64,000 nucleotides of DNA, taken from assembly GCA_032433765.1 (NCBI GenBank), contig JAVIAB010000059.1, positions 61,774,678 through 61,838,677 on the forward strand. The letters run 5' to 3'. Origin of the DNA: Megaustenia siamemsis (Eukaryota > Mollusca > Gastropoda > Stylommatophora > Ariophantidae). This document shows positions 21,590 through 32,547 of the stretch, piece after piece (the stretch's first letter is position 1; every line of letters starts with the position of its first letter). The position numbers were made by a program, and so were the translations under genes. The notes beneath the pieces were generated by a model that saw only the letters and a program-made list of their open reading frames with translations, ran no database searches and had not been told where the DNA came from.

Positions 21590-24186
21590 AACCTGCAACG
21601 AACGGAGCCAATGGTGGGGTGTACTAAACACTCCAAGGTATGGTGACAGCTTTACAAATAAAGAACACAACACAATACTGACGTTTCGGCCTGTGGCCTT
21701 CTTCAGAATACAGGGACAACGACAACAAGCGGTGAAGCACAATTACTACATGTTAGATGATCAAGTGGGGGGCGAGGAAAGTAGGATGCAGAAATAGGAA
21801 AAGAGAGAAATGAGTATTACATGATGAGAGGTATGATGGGCGTCAAAATATATAAAATAGAAAAAGAGAAAAATGTATAATAAATTGTACTTAGCTGAGC
21901 TCAGAGCAGGAAAACTATAATCCGTTCTGAAACAAGTCGGAATGACTAAAAGACAGAGAGCGTGTAAAGAAAGCAACCTGTGACCAAGACAGGTCAGTAA
22001 GGAGGCAAACGGATCTAATATCGGGAAAACCAAAAGGGGGGGGGGGAAGGGGGATAGACGAAGACACTCCTGGGACACAACAAGCAATACATATAAATCA
22101 CTCAACAATGGAAGTGAGAGATCACGCGAGAGGTTAAGAGAAAGAAATTGAATGACACGGCAAAGTAGTGAACTAGGCAAACCGTGAGAGAGATGGACTC
22201 TACAGAATGGATGGCCTCGAACTGAAAGAGTTGAGAGGTAGGTCAACGAAAGGAAGGATTGGATACTGGAGGAAGAGATAAGGAGAGGAAGAATAATAAA
22301 GCTGGTATAATGAGAAGGGCGATAGAGGGGTGGTCCGGAGGAAGTTAGTCTATCGGGAGGTAGGGAAGTATTAGAGGAGGAGGTATGGAGAGGAGGGATA
22401 AGAAGCAGGTATGTGAAAACTGGATAGGGGGAGAGGCGGTAGGTCAGAAGTGAATGGAAAAACAGAAAAAGAGAAAGTCTGGAAGAAGTGGAGCAATAGG
22501 GGATGGTGTGCAAAAGGTATGAACCATAGGAGGTAAAGAAGTAGGGAAATGATAGAACAAAGGGGGGAATGAAAGTGGGCATCAGGATAAGGGGGATACT
22601 GGAATAGTAGGTATAGATGAGTAGTGACTACAAGTGAATAGAGATGAGAGGGGTGAGCTAGGAGTAGATCAGCAGAGTGGTGGTAGGAAGGACGAGGTAT
22701 AATAGAGGTGGGCAGAGAGATCGTACGTACAGTCCAGGTGGAGAGGTGATATAGTGATAAAGAGGTAAAGGACATGAAGGTAGTCAGAAGAGAAAAAGGT
22801 GTGGGGAGGGGGGGGGGGGGTTTAGGATGAAGAAGGCAAGATGGGGGTTACTCAAAGAGGATATGAAAAGCAGGGATGGAAGAAGAGAAATAGGAAGAGA
22901 GGTCCATAGGTGGGAGGGTGGAGTCGGAGGCAGGAGGGTCCTCAGAGGGACAGGGATACATTGATGCCACGAGGGGTGAGGCAGCCCCAACGAACGATCA
23001 GACGGTGCTCAAGAGTGAGCCGACTGTGGTGATCAGAGGAGCATGATATTAGGCCAGTTACCAAGACATCAGTCTTACCTCGATGGCCCCTCGAGTTAAA
23101 GTGGGCTGCTACAGGAGTGTCCGCTTCTCGGGTGATGTCATTCAAGTGTTCCCGGCACCTATCGCCGATTCTACGACCTGACTGACCGATGTAGGTCAAC
23201 TTGCATCGCTTACAAATGATGGCATAAATGATGTTCCGCGATGTGCAAGTGAATCCCTCTCTGATCTCGAAAGGACCATTAGGGAAGAGGACAGTGTCGG
23301 TCTGGAGAACGTGGTCACAAGTTTTACATACTCTCCGGTTGCAGCGGATAGTGCCTCGATGGCTGAAGTGGTCAGCAGGAAGACGACCCCTGACAAGAAA
23401 GTCTCGGAGGTTCCGGTCACGTCTAAAGGCCACTAGTGGCGGGTCAGGGAAGAGCAGACGAGTAGTAGGGTCAGATCGGAGAATAGGGAGGTAGCGGTGG
23501 ATGGTCCTAATAGCGGCGTAGTGGTGAGGGTGATGGGTGAGAGCGAGCACTACTCTATCAGAGGGGGGATGAGTAGAGGGGGTAAGAGCAGACTGACGTG
23601 AGGTGTGGAGAACTCGACGCAGGGCAGGGAGGAGAGCTGATTCTGGATAAAGGCGTCGGCGGAAGAAATCAAGCATGAGGTGGGCATTGTGAAGGAAATC
23701 TTCATCGTCTCGGCAAAGGCGACGAAGTCTGAGAAGCTGAGAATATGGAAGAGAGTTCTTGCAGGATGTAGGATGAGAGGAGTCGTAGCGGAGGAAACTA
23801 TGGGAGTCAGTGGCCTTGTAGAAGACCGAGGTGAGAAGATGAGAGGTGCCCAAGGAGACTAGGATGTCCAGGAAAGATACGGAGGAGGTGGAGATGTGGA
23901 AGGTGATGTGGATAGAGGGGTGGAAATGTCCGACATATTCGATGAAACGGGAGATCTCATCTTCTGGAAGGTCAGACAGACCAATGCAGTCATCAATGTA
24001 CCTACGATACATAAGGGGAAGAGGGCCCTGGTAGGTTTGGATGATTTGGTGCTCTAGATAACCCATGAAGAGACAAGCATAGCTAGGGCCCATTTTAGTG
24101 CCCATTGCCACACCGCTGATCTGGGTGAAGAAATTGCCATTGAACTCGAAAGAGTTGAGGTTCAAGTACGAAACGGTGCAAATTCC
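21590..24186 (-). mobile_element. Penelope-like element, 5'-truncated
   Basis: Contains the RT plus GIY-YIG coding frame (24165-22942), then about 1.2 kb of sequence that is strongly pyrimidine-rich on the sense strand (22940-21770), then the terminal motif CTGAAGAAGGCCACAGGCCG (21706-21687 on the minus strand) followed by AAACGTCAGTATTG. Related termini are at 15515-15610, 41085-41150 and 42555-42650. An in-frame stop lies just upstream of the coding frame near 24187, so the N-terminal half of the RT is lost. Confidence 0.8.
22942..24165 (-). CDS. Penelope-like reverse transcriptase and GIY-YIG endonuclease (partial)
   Basis: An uninterrupted frame of 407 codons, truncated at the N-terminus (no ATG; an in-frame stop is immediately upstream). 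Residues 1-35 hold GVAMGTKMGPSYACLFM (RT block), residues 53-60 hold YRRYIDDC with the catalytic Asp pair of telomerase-like Penelope RTs, and FLDILVS follows. Residues about 311-330 are IIYAIICKRCKLTYIGQSG, the GIY-YIG nuclease core with a CxxC-like Cys pair, followed by DRCREHLNDI and the catalytic Glu region LTLEHRLIVRWG. The full protein normally exceeds 700 residues. The absence of stops over 1.2 kb suggests a fairly young insertion. A related GIY-YIG fragment is at 41041-41983. Confidence 0.9.
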   Translation of the reverse strand: MNLNSFEFNGNFFTQISGVAMGTKMGPSYACLFMGYLEHQIIQTYQGPLPLMYRRYIDDCIGLSDLPEDEISRFIEYVGHFHPSIHITFHISTSSVSFLDILVSLGTSHLLTSVFYKATDSHSFLRYDSSHPTSCKNSLPYSQLLRLRRLCRDDEDFLHNAHLMLDFFRRRLYPESALLPALRRVLHTSRQSALTPSTHPPSDRVVLALTHHPHHYAAIRTIHRYLPILRSDPTTRLLFPDPPLVAFRRDRNLRDFLVRGRLPADHFSHRGTIRCNRRVCKTCDHVLQTDTVLFPNGPFEIREGFTCTSRNIIYAIICKRCKLTYIGQSGRRIGDRCREHLNDITREADTPVAAHFNSRGHRGKTDVLVTGLISCSSDHHSRLTLEHRLIVRWGCLTPRGINVSLSL

Positions 24187-24189
24187 CTA

Positions 24190-24479
24190 AAGAGATCAAA
24201 CTTCGGTTGACTTGACGGAGTAATCCACATTCCCCTCTACTACAACGTCACAATCGCCGCGTTCTTGTTCTTCTAGCGACGTGCAAGTAATCCACCATTG
24301 GCGAACCAGCCTTGTTGTTTTGGCCTCTGTACAGGTTGCAGATAAAAATGACAGATTTTGTAGGATATCACTAGATCAAAATTCTACGTTGAAGGCCTGA
24401 ATAGTTGCTAGGCCTGCTCCATGTAGAGTGACTTCCTTAATTCATGTCGCCTGCCACTGGAGAAATAACAACTCCAATG
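24190..24479. other. Unassigned stretch
   Basis: No open frame or repeat I can name. Confidence 0.4.
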
Positions 24480-24885
24480 TACTAGCAGCGTGGACTATCA
24501 GATACAGACTTTCATTAATGGATGCTTACGCAGAATAAAAGGATGGAAATGACAGGACAATCACTAACATAGAATTATGGAAATGTACCAGTCAAATACC
24601 AGATGATAAAGAGATGCGGCGAAGACAATGGCGCTGGATAGGACACACACTGCGGAAGCTAACTGAGAGTATTACACAACAGGCCTTTTTTGGAATCCCC
24701 CAGGGAAAAAAGACAAAGTGGAAGACCTAGGAATTCTTGGAGAAGACAGAAGCAGAGATGAACATGGTAAGGGAAGACATGGAACGATCTTAAAAGAATG
24801 GCAAGAAACAGAACGGCTTGGAAAGTGTTTGTTAAAGACCTATGCTCCACAGGGAGCTGAAAGGTAGAAGATGAATTTAATGTCT
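24480..24885 (+). mobile_element. LINE 3' end, family C
   Basis: Broken frames encode an RT C-terminal tail (TFINGCLRRIKGWK, then RLGKCLLKTYAPQG) ending CTCCACAGGGAGCTGAAAGG then TAGAAGATGAA. The sequence is co-linear with the better-preserved copy at 32100-32545 and with the short tail at 57105-57190. Confidence 0.75.
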
Positions 24886-25026
24886 CTTTCCTCTGTGGTC
24901 TACCAGTCTACGGAAAAATGGAGTGCTTGAGTCTATGCTTCTAGGTCAACACTTTCCTTTTACGTAATAGGTGGACGACATGAATTAGAACGACGTTACG
25001 GCTCAATAGGCTTTCAGAAGGAGCAA

Positions 25027-25058
25027 ATACACACACACACACGCACGCACACACACAT
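25027..25058. repeat. CA microsatellite
   Basis: A run of (CA)n with interspersed CG dinucleotides (ACACACGCACGCACAC). Confidence 0.9.
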
Positions 25059-25439
25059 ATGTATTTTAAATTTAAAAAATAATAATTTCGAACTGGATAA
25101 CTAATTTTGTAAAGCTTTAAGCGGGCCGTTTTTTTTAAATCTTGTTTTTTAAATCTTGTATTTTCATTTCTCCGTACAATTAGCTTTACTACAGCTTCAC
25201 ATCTTTATGCACTTCTTTGTCTTGACTCTATCCTTCCCGCCCTCTTCCCCCCCCCCCCCCTTCCGTTTTCTTCCCGTCACTTTTCAGCGTTACTGCATCC
25301 TGAGATAATGTCTGGTTATGATCATGTGCAAACCATTTGAGATGTTATTGCTAAATGTGGTCCAGAACTTATGCAATCTTTTCTTTATATCGTAACTAGC
25401 GTTATACACTTACCATGCAACGGTATTTAAGTTGAAATC

Positions 25440-26097
25440 TATCATCATCGGCATCATCATGTGCCATACCGGTTAGGCGTCGGCGATCATGTCCTTCCAC
25501 AATTGTCTTTCTATATTGCATCGTACCAGTTCTGTTGTTGACTGTTTTCCATGCCATGACACCAAGCTATCCAGTATTTTCTCTCGGTGTCGTCCGCGAT
25601 CTCTCTTACCTTTTATTTTGCCAGTTGTAACCAAGTATTCCAACTTTCCTCTTCTCATGATATGCCCGAAAAATGCTGATATTTTCTTTATGATGTTTTT
25701 TAGGATTTCCCTTTTTGTGTTGGCCTCTTTGAAAATTTCCTCATTGGTCTTTTTAATTGTCCACGGAACTTTCAACATTCTTCTGAGAAATCCCATCTCT
25801 GTGGCCTCTAATCGTCTTTTCATTTGTTTGTCTACTGTCCATGATTCACTTCAACAGGTCAGAATTGATTCTATATAGAACCGATGAACTCTCTTTCTCA
25901 TTTCTATTGACATAGATTATGATATATACATAAGATATTTTTCATTTTCTGAAATGCTATTTTGGCCTGAGCTATTCTGATTTTTTTTTTTTTGGTGGTG
26001 CATCTTCCATCTGATGTTATTATTATGTCCAAGTATTTGAAACGTTGCATTTGTTTCAAATTTGACCTGTTTTAATCTATGTCGACCATAATTAAAG
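25440..26097 (-). mobile_element. LINE 3' end, family B, target of the Polinton-like insertion
   Basis: The minus-strand frame 25823-25473 encodes FLRRMLKVPWTIKKTNEEIF, then IMRRGKLEYLVTTGKIKGKR and STTELVRCNIERQLWKDMI. The ATGATG-type tail lies at 25442-25460 (as CATCATCGGCATCATCATG on the plus strand). Upstream coding (VKFETNATFQILG) runs to the Polinton-like left end at 26098. The frame has several breaks. Confidence 0.85.
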
Positions 26098-26103
26098 TTC
26101 TTG

Positions 26104-28917
26104 AGTAGTATACAATGTTGTATTTGTCCCGTATTTGGCCCGTAAATTAACAAAGATATATAGTAGGCGTATTTTACGCCTATTGTACATGAGACACAGG
26201 GGAAGTTAACCATGACCGCTCGTGTCGGGATGTTGATTTCTCGTGTAGGTGACCCCGGAAGTAGTCTGTTTATGTCTGGTGTGTGCAGACTTTGCTGCTC
26301 TTGATGTACTTGATCGATAGTGATAGGTTAGTAGATTATACAACATCAATGAAAAACGATCAATATAAAACAGAAGACAAAAGATATATTTTATTCTTTT
26401 ATTATCTTAATAGGTATATAACATACAGTGGATATTATATAACATTACAAAAATAGTTAGTACACTGAGTAAATATATAGTTCAACGATAACAATTATTT
26501 ATAGCAATTTAGTTGGTTGTCTGCTTAGCTCTATGTCATAAATGAATCATAAGGGGTGAAACTGTTAGAGATTACTGGTTAGTCTAAGCTGGTAGTGTAA
26601 AGAGTTAAATATCTAAAGGCGTAGTCGAGACGTTATCATCAGCTACCTTTCTTTTTATATAGAAATAGGAAAGAGCATTTCTTGTTTGACTGTAGGAAAA
26701 TATGGAATTATTTAAGACTTTGAAACCTACATCTTTCCCACCCTTGGCCTTTTGCGTGTCGAGAACCTCTAAAAAGATATCTTTATCTAATTTGTTGTGT
26801 TGCTTGCTTAGCCCTTTACAACTGATTTTATCATAATCCCCACTACAATGGTACGTCTTACTACATAAGCTAACAAGAGCTGCCCCTTCGTACTCTAATT
26901 TAAAAAGACCCGGAGTTCGTTTGGTGTATGCTTTAACACCCTTACAGTTTATACAGTCTGTCTTGCTAATATGCTCATCGCAAAACTCGGCGGGAAACCA
27001 GTCTTTATATACGCTATTAAACTCATCCCACAGACCTGACTTAACTATGTCCTCTAGCTTAGGTGCGCTTAAGGCTAAGTATAAACTATCAGTATCTGTT
27101 TCACATAACTGAAAGTTGGACCTATCTACAAACTTATCTAAGAACTCGAAATAAAAATCTAACATACGAAGTTTTGCATATTGATAGACGAAGAAACCGA
27201 TTTGTAGGGGCAAGTCCCAAACAGTTTTCTTTTTCTCCATCTCAATTTCAAAAAGATCCTCCCCTATTTCAGTCATCTTTTTAAACCGGGAACTATTAAT
27301 CATTTTCGATATCTCATCACCCTGAACGTACGAGACAGCGCTATGATTGGCCTTATTGGTTAGAGTCTTCCCGTAGGCTGAGTTTCCTAAGAGCTTCATC
27401 GTATCGCTTACTATAGATTGATTTTCGTCTATATCACCAGCCCTCCTAGCGTCAGAAACCATTTCGCCAAACTTTTTAAAACAACTAGACGGTTGATATT
27501 CTATCACTTGATAAATTTGTGTTACCTCCAATCCGTGGTCTAAATACCATTTTAACAGAGGTGTTGCCAACACAATTTTTTCCCCGACATAACTACCGAT
27601 TAGGGTGCGACGAGGGGTTGACAAGTTATGTTTGAGGGCATATTCACCCATAAACGGTCCAATATCATCACGAATGACGTCAATATTTTTGAAAATTGGA
27701 GTCATCTCACTGAAATATTCCTTCAGGCGGTCGGGGACGTGTAGAACACATTCCACTAAACCAAAACATGTCCCATCTGAAACAGAAGTCAGAATCTATT
27801 TATCTCTGAGAGGGAGCCCTTCTTTAGAGTAACAGGGTCTAGCTCGAGGGATGGCTTTAGAAAGGAATGCCCTAATGGTTGGGTCAGACTTTTTCAGAGC
27901 CTGCCACTAACATAGCCACGTATTTTCTACTGAGACTTTTACCTCCTCGGTTAGGTAGGTGTGTATCTCACATGTTTTTTCAAACAACTCGAACAAGGGC
28001 TTATTATTAACAGGGTTTCTATCTTTATCTTTGGTGAGGGGACAGTCTTTGTGACCATGGTACAGACAACCATGACAATTGTAGACTCTTCTATTGGATT
28101 TATCCCACCCATCCACAGGGATATTTCTAGCACCTAATCGAAACTCCATCCCATTAAACTAAGTTTTCAACTCCACCCATTATTGGTGGGCGACCCACGT
28201 TAGCCACTCTCTACTTTGTTGGACATAATAGTTATCTTTTTCGACCCTAAACCCGGTCTCCATTCTTCTAATAATTGGATAATCTGTTGGCATTGGGTTC
28301 ATCAGAGCCCAAAGATACAACGCGTTGGCATCGTAACCTTGGATGGATTTGACCAGCTTTCCGCCCCTAATAAACGTTTTGCCTACTTTATATACCTATG
28401 AAAAATTATAGAGGGACCTCCAACGATATTATCTCTAATAATTGTGTGTAGACTAGCCTGTTTGCTCGAACATAAACTAAACATTACACCCGCTATCAAC
28501 GGTCTTAAAAAGATATTTTAAACAAACACCCGGAATCGAAATGGCGTCTTTAAAACAGCCCACACCCCGCTCCCCATAAAAGCGAACCTGCTGCTCCAAG
28601 GCTTCTAAGAAGGGGATTACATCTTTGTTATTACACCACACCAAAAACTCCCTAAGTGTGGTCATGTTATTATCCTTCCAGTCCTTTTAGCACAGAGCCT
28701 ACTCCTCCTTGGAAATGTTGGAATTTTTTAACGACGACTAAAAGGCTTCATGCGGGAGTAACGCCGTCTCGTCCAACTTTTGGGGGTCGTCTATATATTC
28801 ATAACAAAAGTAACCCTTTGTCTCGCTAATGTTATAGGCTGCCAGATATTTACTATAACTAAAACCTGGCGCTAAATAATTTATGATATCTATGAACTTT
28901 AACTTCTGCGTTGCAAT
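26104..28917. repeat. Left inverted arm of the Polinton-like element
   Basis: About 2.8 kb that matches the right arm (32548-35265) in inverted orientation, well above 90% by eye. It covers the terminus, about 500 bp of non-coding sequence and the polymerase half up to the point where the right copy meets a LINE tail. The left arm keeps about 100 bp (26931-27030) that the right arm lacks. Confidence 0.92.
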
Positions 28918-29340
28918 ACACATAAAGTTATTGTTTCTTTTAACTATAAACTTGAACGGTTTTGGTACCTTGTAGTCTCCTTCAACTTTATCTTCCTCTT
29001 CTTCGTTAATCTCGGTTTCTTCTTCTTCTTCCATACTATCTTCTTTTTCGCCCACTTGGGCAGTGGCATCCATGAAGTGCTTTATTAAATTAGGTTTAAT
29101 GACGTTGATGTCATATTTCCCCGAGTTAAACCTTATAACTGGAAGCTCTTTTAAATACTCATTAAACTTAGCTATTAGCTTGTCTTTATTCAGATCATGG
29201 AGTTGAGTAAAAATACTTTCAAACCGAGCTCGCAATAACGAGTATGCCTTAGCAGTTATACCAGTGAGGTAATCGACCTTCTGACTAACTAAAACCTGTG
29301 GGTCACCCTTCGTTATGAAGCATATTTGTCCCTCCCACCC
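26605..29340 (-). pseudogene. Protein-primed family B DNA polymerase, C-terminal part (left arm)
   Basis: The minus strand encodes the palm and thumb of a DNA_pol_B_2-type polymerase. The intact stretch 27756-26605 has the motif B core LLGNSAYGKT (about 27390-27360) and motif C with TDTDSLY (about 27105-27080). Upstream pieces at 28149-27907, 28665-28477 and 29235-28738 belong to the same protein (TPR and palm start; IVGGPSIIFHR-type block near 28430). Breaks visible include nonsense codons near 28740, 28700 and 28688, and frameshifts near 28490, 28150 and 27900. It is contiguous upstream with the exonuclease part, from which a frameshift near 29360 separates it. The enzyme would replicate the element by protein priming. 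Confidence 0.88.
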
Positions 29341-29354
29341 GGGGACATTTGACG

Positions 29355-30920
29355 CTATAGAGCAGGAGAGGGGGCGTGTTTGGCTACAAAGGTAGTCGAG
29401 TGCGTTTCTTGGGGAACATTCCCATTATCAAAATAACATTCATAATCGAATGTCGCCCTGAATGTGTAAATAAAACACTCTGGAGTACTTATCCCTTCAG
29501 CGCTGATCGCGTCCCATACACTTTCAGGTGACAGGTAAACACCACCTTTATATGTGTTTACAGATATATCCCCATTGCAGGTTTGTTCATGCCTATACAT
29601 ACGCCAAAACTTTTTCCACAATTTTCCACAAGAAAAACTTTTACTAGCCCTAGAAAGATCGTTTATATAAAAGAAGTGGTTTTTGTAAAGTAAAAGACGG
29701 AGAGTTTCACTATAGCTACTGCCACTGCTCAGGACAATAAGTAAGGTTTGTTCAGAATCAAACTGAAAAATATCTATGTTTACTGAAAAACAACTTTCTA
29801 AGAGAGACATTTCGGCAAGAATTACACCGGGAAAGTTACTTAACATTAGAGAGGGGTTAAACTGTTTGAAAAGTAGTCTTGAATCCTTCCTAACACCATC
29901 AACAGAGGCACCTCTATGGACAGCTAGACAACGGAAGAAGCAAAGACTATCATTATAGATTTTAGAATTAGAATCGGTTTGAAGGATATTAATACTATGA
30001 TTTGATGCAATATAGGGTGGGATATCTATCAGACACCCTATAGGATAATCTTGAAGTTTATAAATATAAACACTCGTACTGACTAATGCCTCCAAGGTAT
30101 ATTTTGTTGTCTCACTGTTTTTATCTGCATACCCTGACATATCACTTTGATTTATGCTATCTACAAATGTTTCAAAATCATTTCTGTTGTTAACTAACAT
30201 GAGTTTGTCTAACCCTGTCGCGTTATTTGAGCTGGCGTGAAAATAACGCAGCCCCTGTGTATCCCTATGTCTTAAAAGTAGATGATGACTATAATTCACC
30301 TTGAAACGTTTTTTTCTGGGCTAGGAAAATTGGGTTATAAGGATCTTCCAATCTATAGGAGTATCAGGCTGATGGAATATAGTATACATGTCCATGTATT
30401 TGTTCCTACGTTCATGTGTTCTAATAGCTAACCAGTTGTCCTTATATATTTTCCTAATCTCTTGGGGTAACTTATTTAAACAGTCTATTTCATTAATAAG
30501 TCTTGGTCTCTTTGAGGGCTCTTGAGTCGAACTCTTTACTGCCCGCTTGCGTGAGGTAGTCGATACCAGTGGGTCTGCTTGCGTTGATGGTGTTGAGGTG
30601 TCCACGGCTGTTTCATGGCTAGCAAGATGTACTTGCAGGTGGCTTGCCCTAGTGAAGCTTTGTTGACAGATGTGGCAGACATAGGGGGTAGCGCTGGTCT
30701 CTGTCGAAGGTACGTGCCCTGTTGACACAGGAGTTGGTGAGAAAGGAACTACTGATACAAGAGAGGCAAGATGCTCTGTCTTGATATGTTTGGCAAGGTT
30801 GTCAGCTCTATTATAAACTCGTTCACAAACATCATATTTGTATTCATGATGCTCATGTACACTAGCAACATGTCGTTTTAGGTCCCGGCTCGGGTGAAAG
30901 TTTTGGAACAGAGATGACAA
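29355..30920 (-). pseudogene. N-terminal part of the same PolB: C2H2 zinc fingers and 3'-5' exonuclease start
   Basis: Two open stretches, 30920-30321 and 30299-29355, lie in one frame separated by a single TAG at 30321-30323. The first holds C2H2-like fingers: a degenerate one near the N-terminus (RDLKRHVASVHEH), another with CERVYNRADNLAKHIKTEH, and a clear one YVCHICQQSFTRASHLQVHL, followed by a basic patch SRKRAVKSS. The second ends with FDYECYFD, which resembles the DxE exonuclease motif I of family B polymerases. The frame shifts near 29360 and continues into the polymerase. A zinc-finger leader on a protein-primed PolB suggests sequence-specific DNA binding, which is inference. Confidence 0.75.
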
Positions 30921-31019
30921 GTGTTAGACATCTGTAGAAAAGAAATTGAAACATTACAACTAAAGAGTAAAGAACAGTAAACATTACAAAAAAAGAAAAC
31001 AAGAAAAGTAAACAATGAC

Positions 31020-31165
31020 AACTATCTAAATTAGGTTACAAAAGTAACACGTGGGTGCTAAAAAACCCAATTTATCGAAAATAGGTTACTAAAATAACAC
31101 GTGGATACTAAACAACCAACTTATCGAAAATAGGTTATTAAAGTAACATACTGTAATATTAAAGA
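31020..31165. repeat. Short tandem repeat, about 55-bp unit
   Basis: Two and a half copies of a unit containing AGGTTACTAAAATAACACGT and GGATACTAAACAACC, in the AT-rich centre of the Polinton-like element. Confidence 0.8.
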
Positions 31166-31269
31166 ACTAAGATAACACTTACATTTTATGTGTTTGAAGG
31201 CACGAGACACATCCGTCGTCAACAACTGTAAGCGAAAGTCGGATTACAAGTTCCACAGTCGCGTTATAT

Positions 31270-31890
31270 ATACACTATAGGTTTACTCTAAACTTTATAT
31301 TAGGCATCCCCATAGCAAAATTTTACTTAAAAAGCACTTTTATGATTGTTACCCCCTTACCATTTTTGAGGGATACGCACATGAAATCGATAAAAAATAG
31401 TAAATTTACACTCTAAACTTACCCCAGATGTTATTTTAGACATCCCCATTGCAAAAATTTACTTAAAAACCACTTTTAAAATTCTTACTCCCTTTACCCA
31501 TTTTGATAGTTACGCCAATGAAATCGATAAAAATAGTAAACTTAACCGCTAGGCATACCCCAGATGTTATATTAGGCATCCCTGTATCAAGAATTTACAT
31601 AAAAAAACCACTTTATGATTTAACCCCCCCCCCCGTCTATTTTTGGCGGTTACGCCCATGAAATAGTAAAAAAAATTGAAATTTAACCTATTGGCATACC
31701 CCAGATGTTATATTAGACATCCTGGTATCAAGAATTTACATAAAAAACAACTTTTATGATTTTACCCCTTACACATTTTTGAGGGCTACGCCCATGAAAT
31801 CGATACAAAATTGAAATTTAACCTATTGGCATACCCCAAACATAATATTTGACACGCCCATGTATCAAATTTGCCTGAAAAGTCAACCAA
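31270..31890. repeat. Tandem repeat, about 125-130-bp unit, five copies
   Basis: Each unit carries CATACCCCAGATGTTATATT, then ATCAAGAATTTACATAAAAA, a T/C-rich part and GGTTACGCCCATGAAATCGA. Copies are diverged. It fills the centre of the Polinton-like element between the zinc-finger PolB start and the LINE insertion. Confidence 0.9.
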
Positions 31891-32099
31891 AAATTAGTAG
31901 TAATAGATCCAGCTGAATGATTGATAGACTATAAGAAAAAAAAATGTAGACTCTCATATAAGGAAAAAAAAAAACGACCGGATAAGAAAATCTCCGGCTA
32001 GACCTTTTTCATGAGGAATAAATCTCCGGCCAGCCGTAGATTTACCCGTCGAAATCACTGGATCTTCTACTATTAATTTTTGGTTGAAAAAAAAAAAAT

Positions 32100-32545
32100 T
32101 AAACTCAAATGTTAAGTCGGTCCTATTATATGGCTGTGAAACATGGAGAATAACAAAATTGGCAATCAGGAAAGTACAGACTTTCATTAATGGATGCTTG
32201 CGCAGAATAAAGGGATGGAAATGGCAGGACAAAGTCACTAAAGTGGAATTATGGAAATGTACCGGTCAAATACCAGTGGGTAAAGAGATACAGCGAAGAC
32301 GATGGCGATGGATAGGAAACACACTACGGAAGCCAACTGAGAGTATTACACAACAGTCCCTTTTTTGGAATCCCCAGGGGAAAAGACAAAGAGGAAGACC
32401 AAGGAATTCTTGGAGAGGGCAGATCGAAGCAGAGTTGAAGATGATGGGGAAAACATGGAATGATCTTAAAAGAATTGCAAAAAACAGAACGACTTGGAAA
32501 GTGTTTGTTGAAGACCTATGCTAAACTGGGAGCTAAAAGGTAGAA
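32100..32545 (+). mobile_element. LINE 3' end, family C, inside the Polinton-like element
   Basis: The plus-strand frame runs open from 32084 to a TAA at 32522 and encodes an RT C-terminal tail: SVLLYGCETWRITKLAIRK, then RRIKGWKWQDKVTKVELWKC and NRTTWKVFVEDLC. The tail GTAGAAGTAGAAGTA abuts the inner edge of the right arm at about 32548. It is 5'-truncated. Confidence 0.85.
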
Positions 32546-32547
32546 GT

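Noticed and set aside
21761..22990. Open minus-strand frames of 68-273 codons
   Set aside because: Low-complexity translation of a pyrimidine tract (Ser, Leu, Pro, Tyr); no motif.
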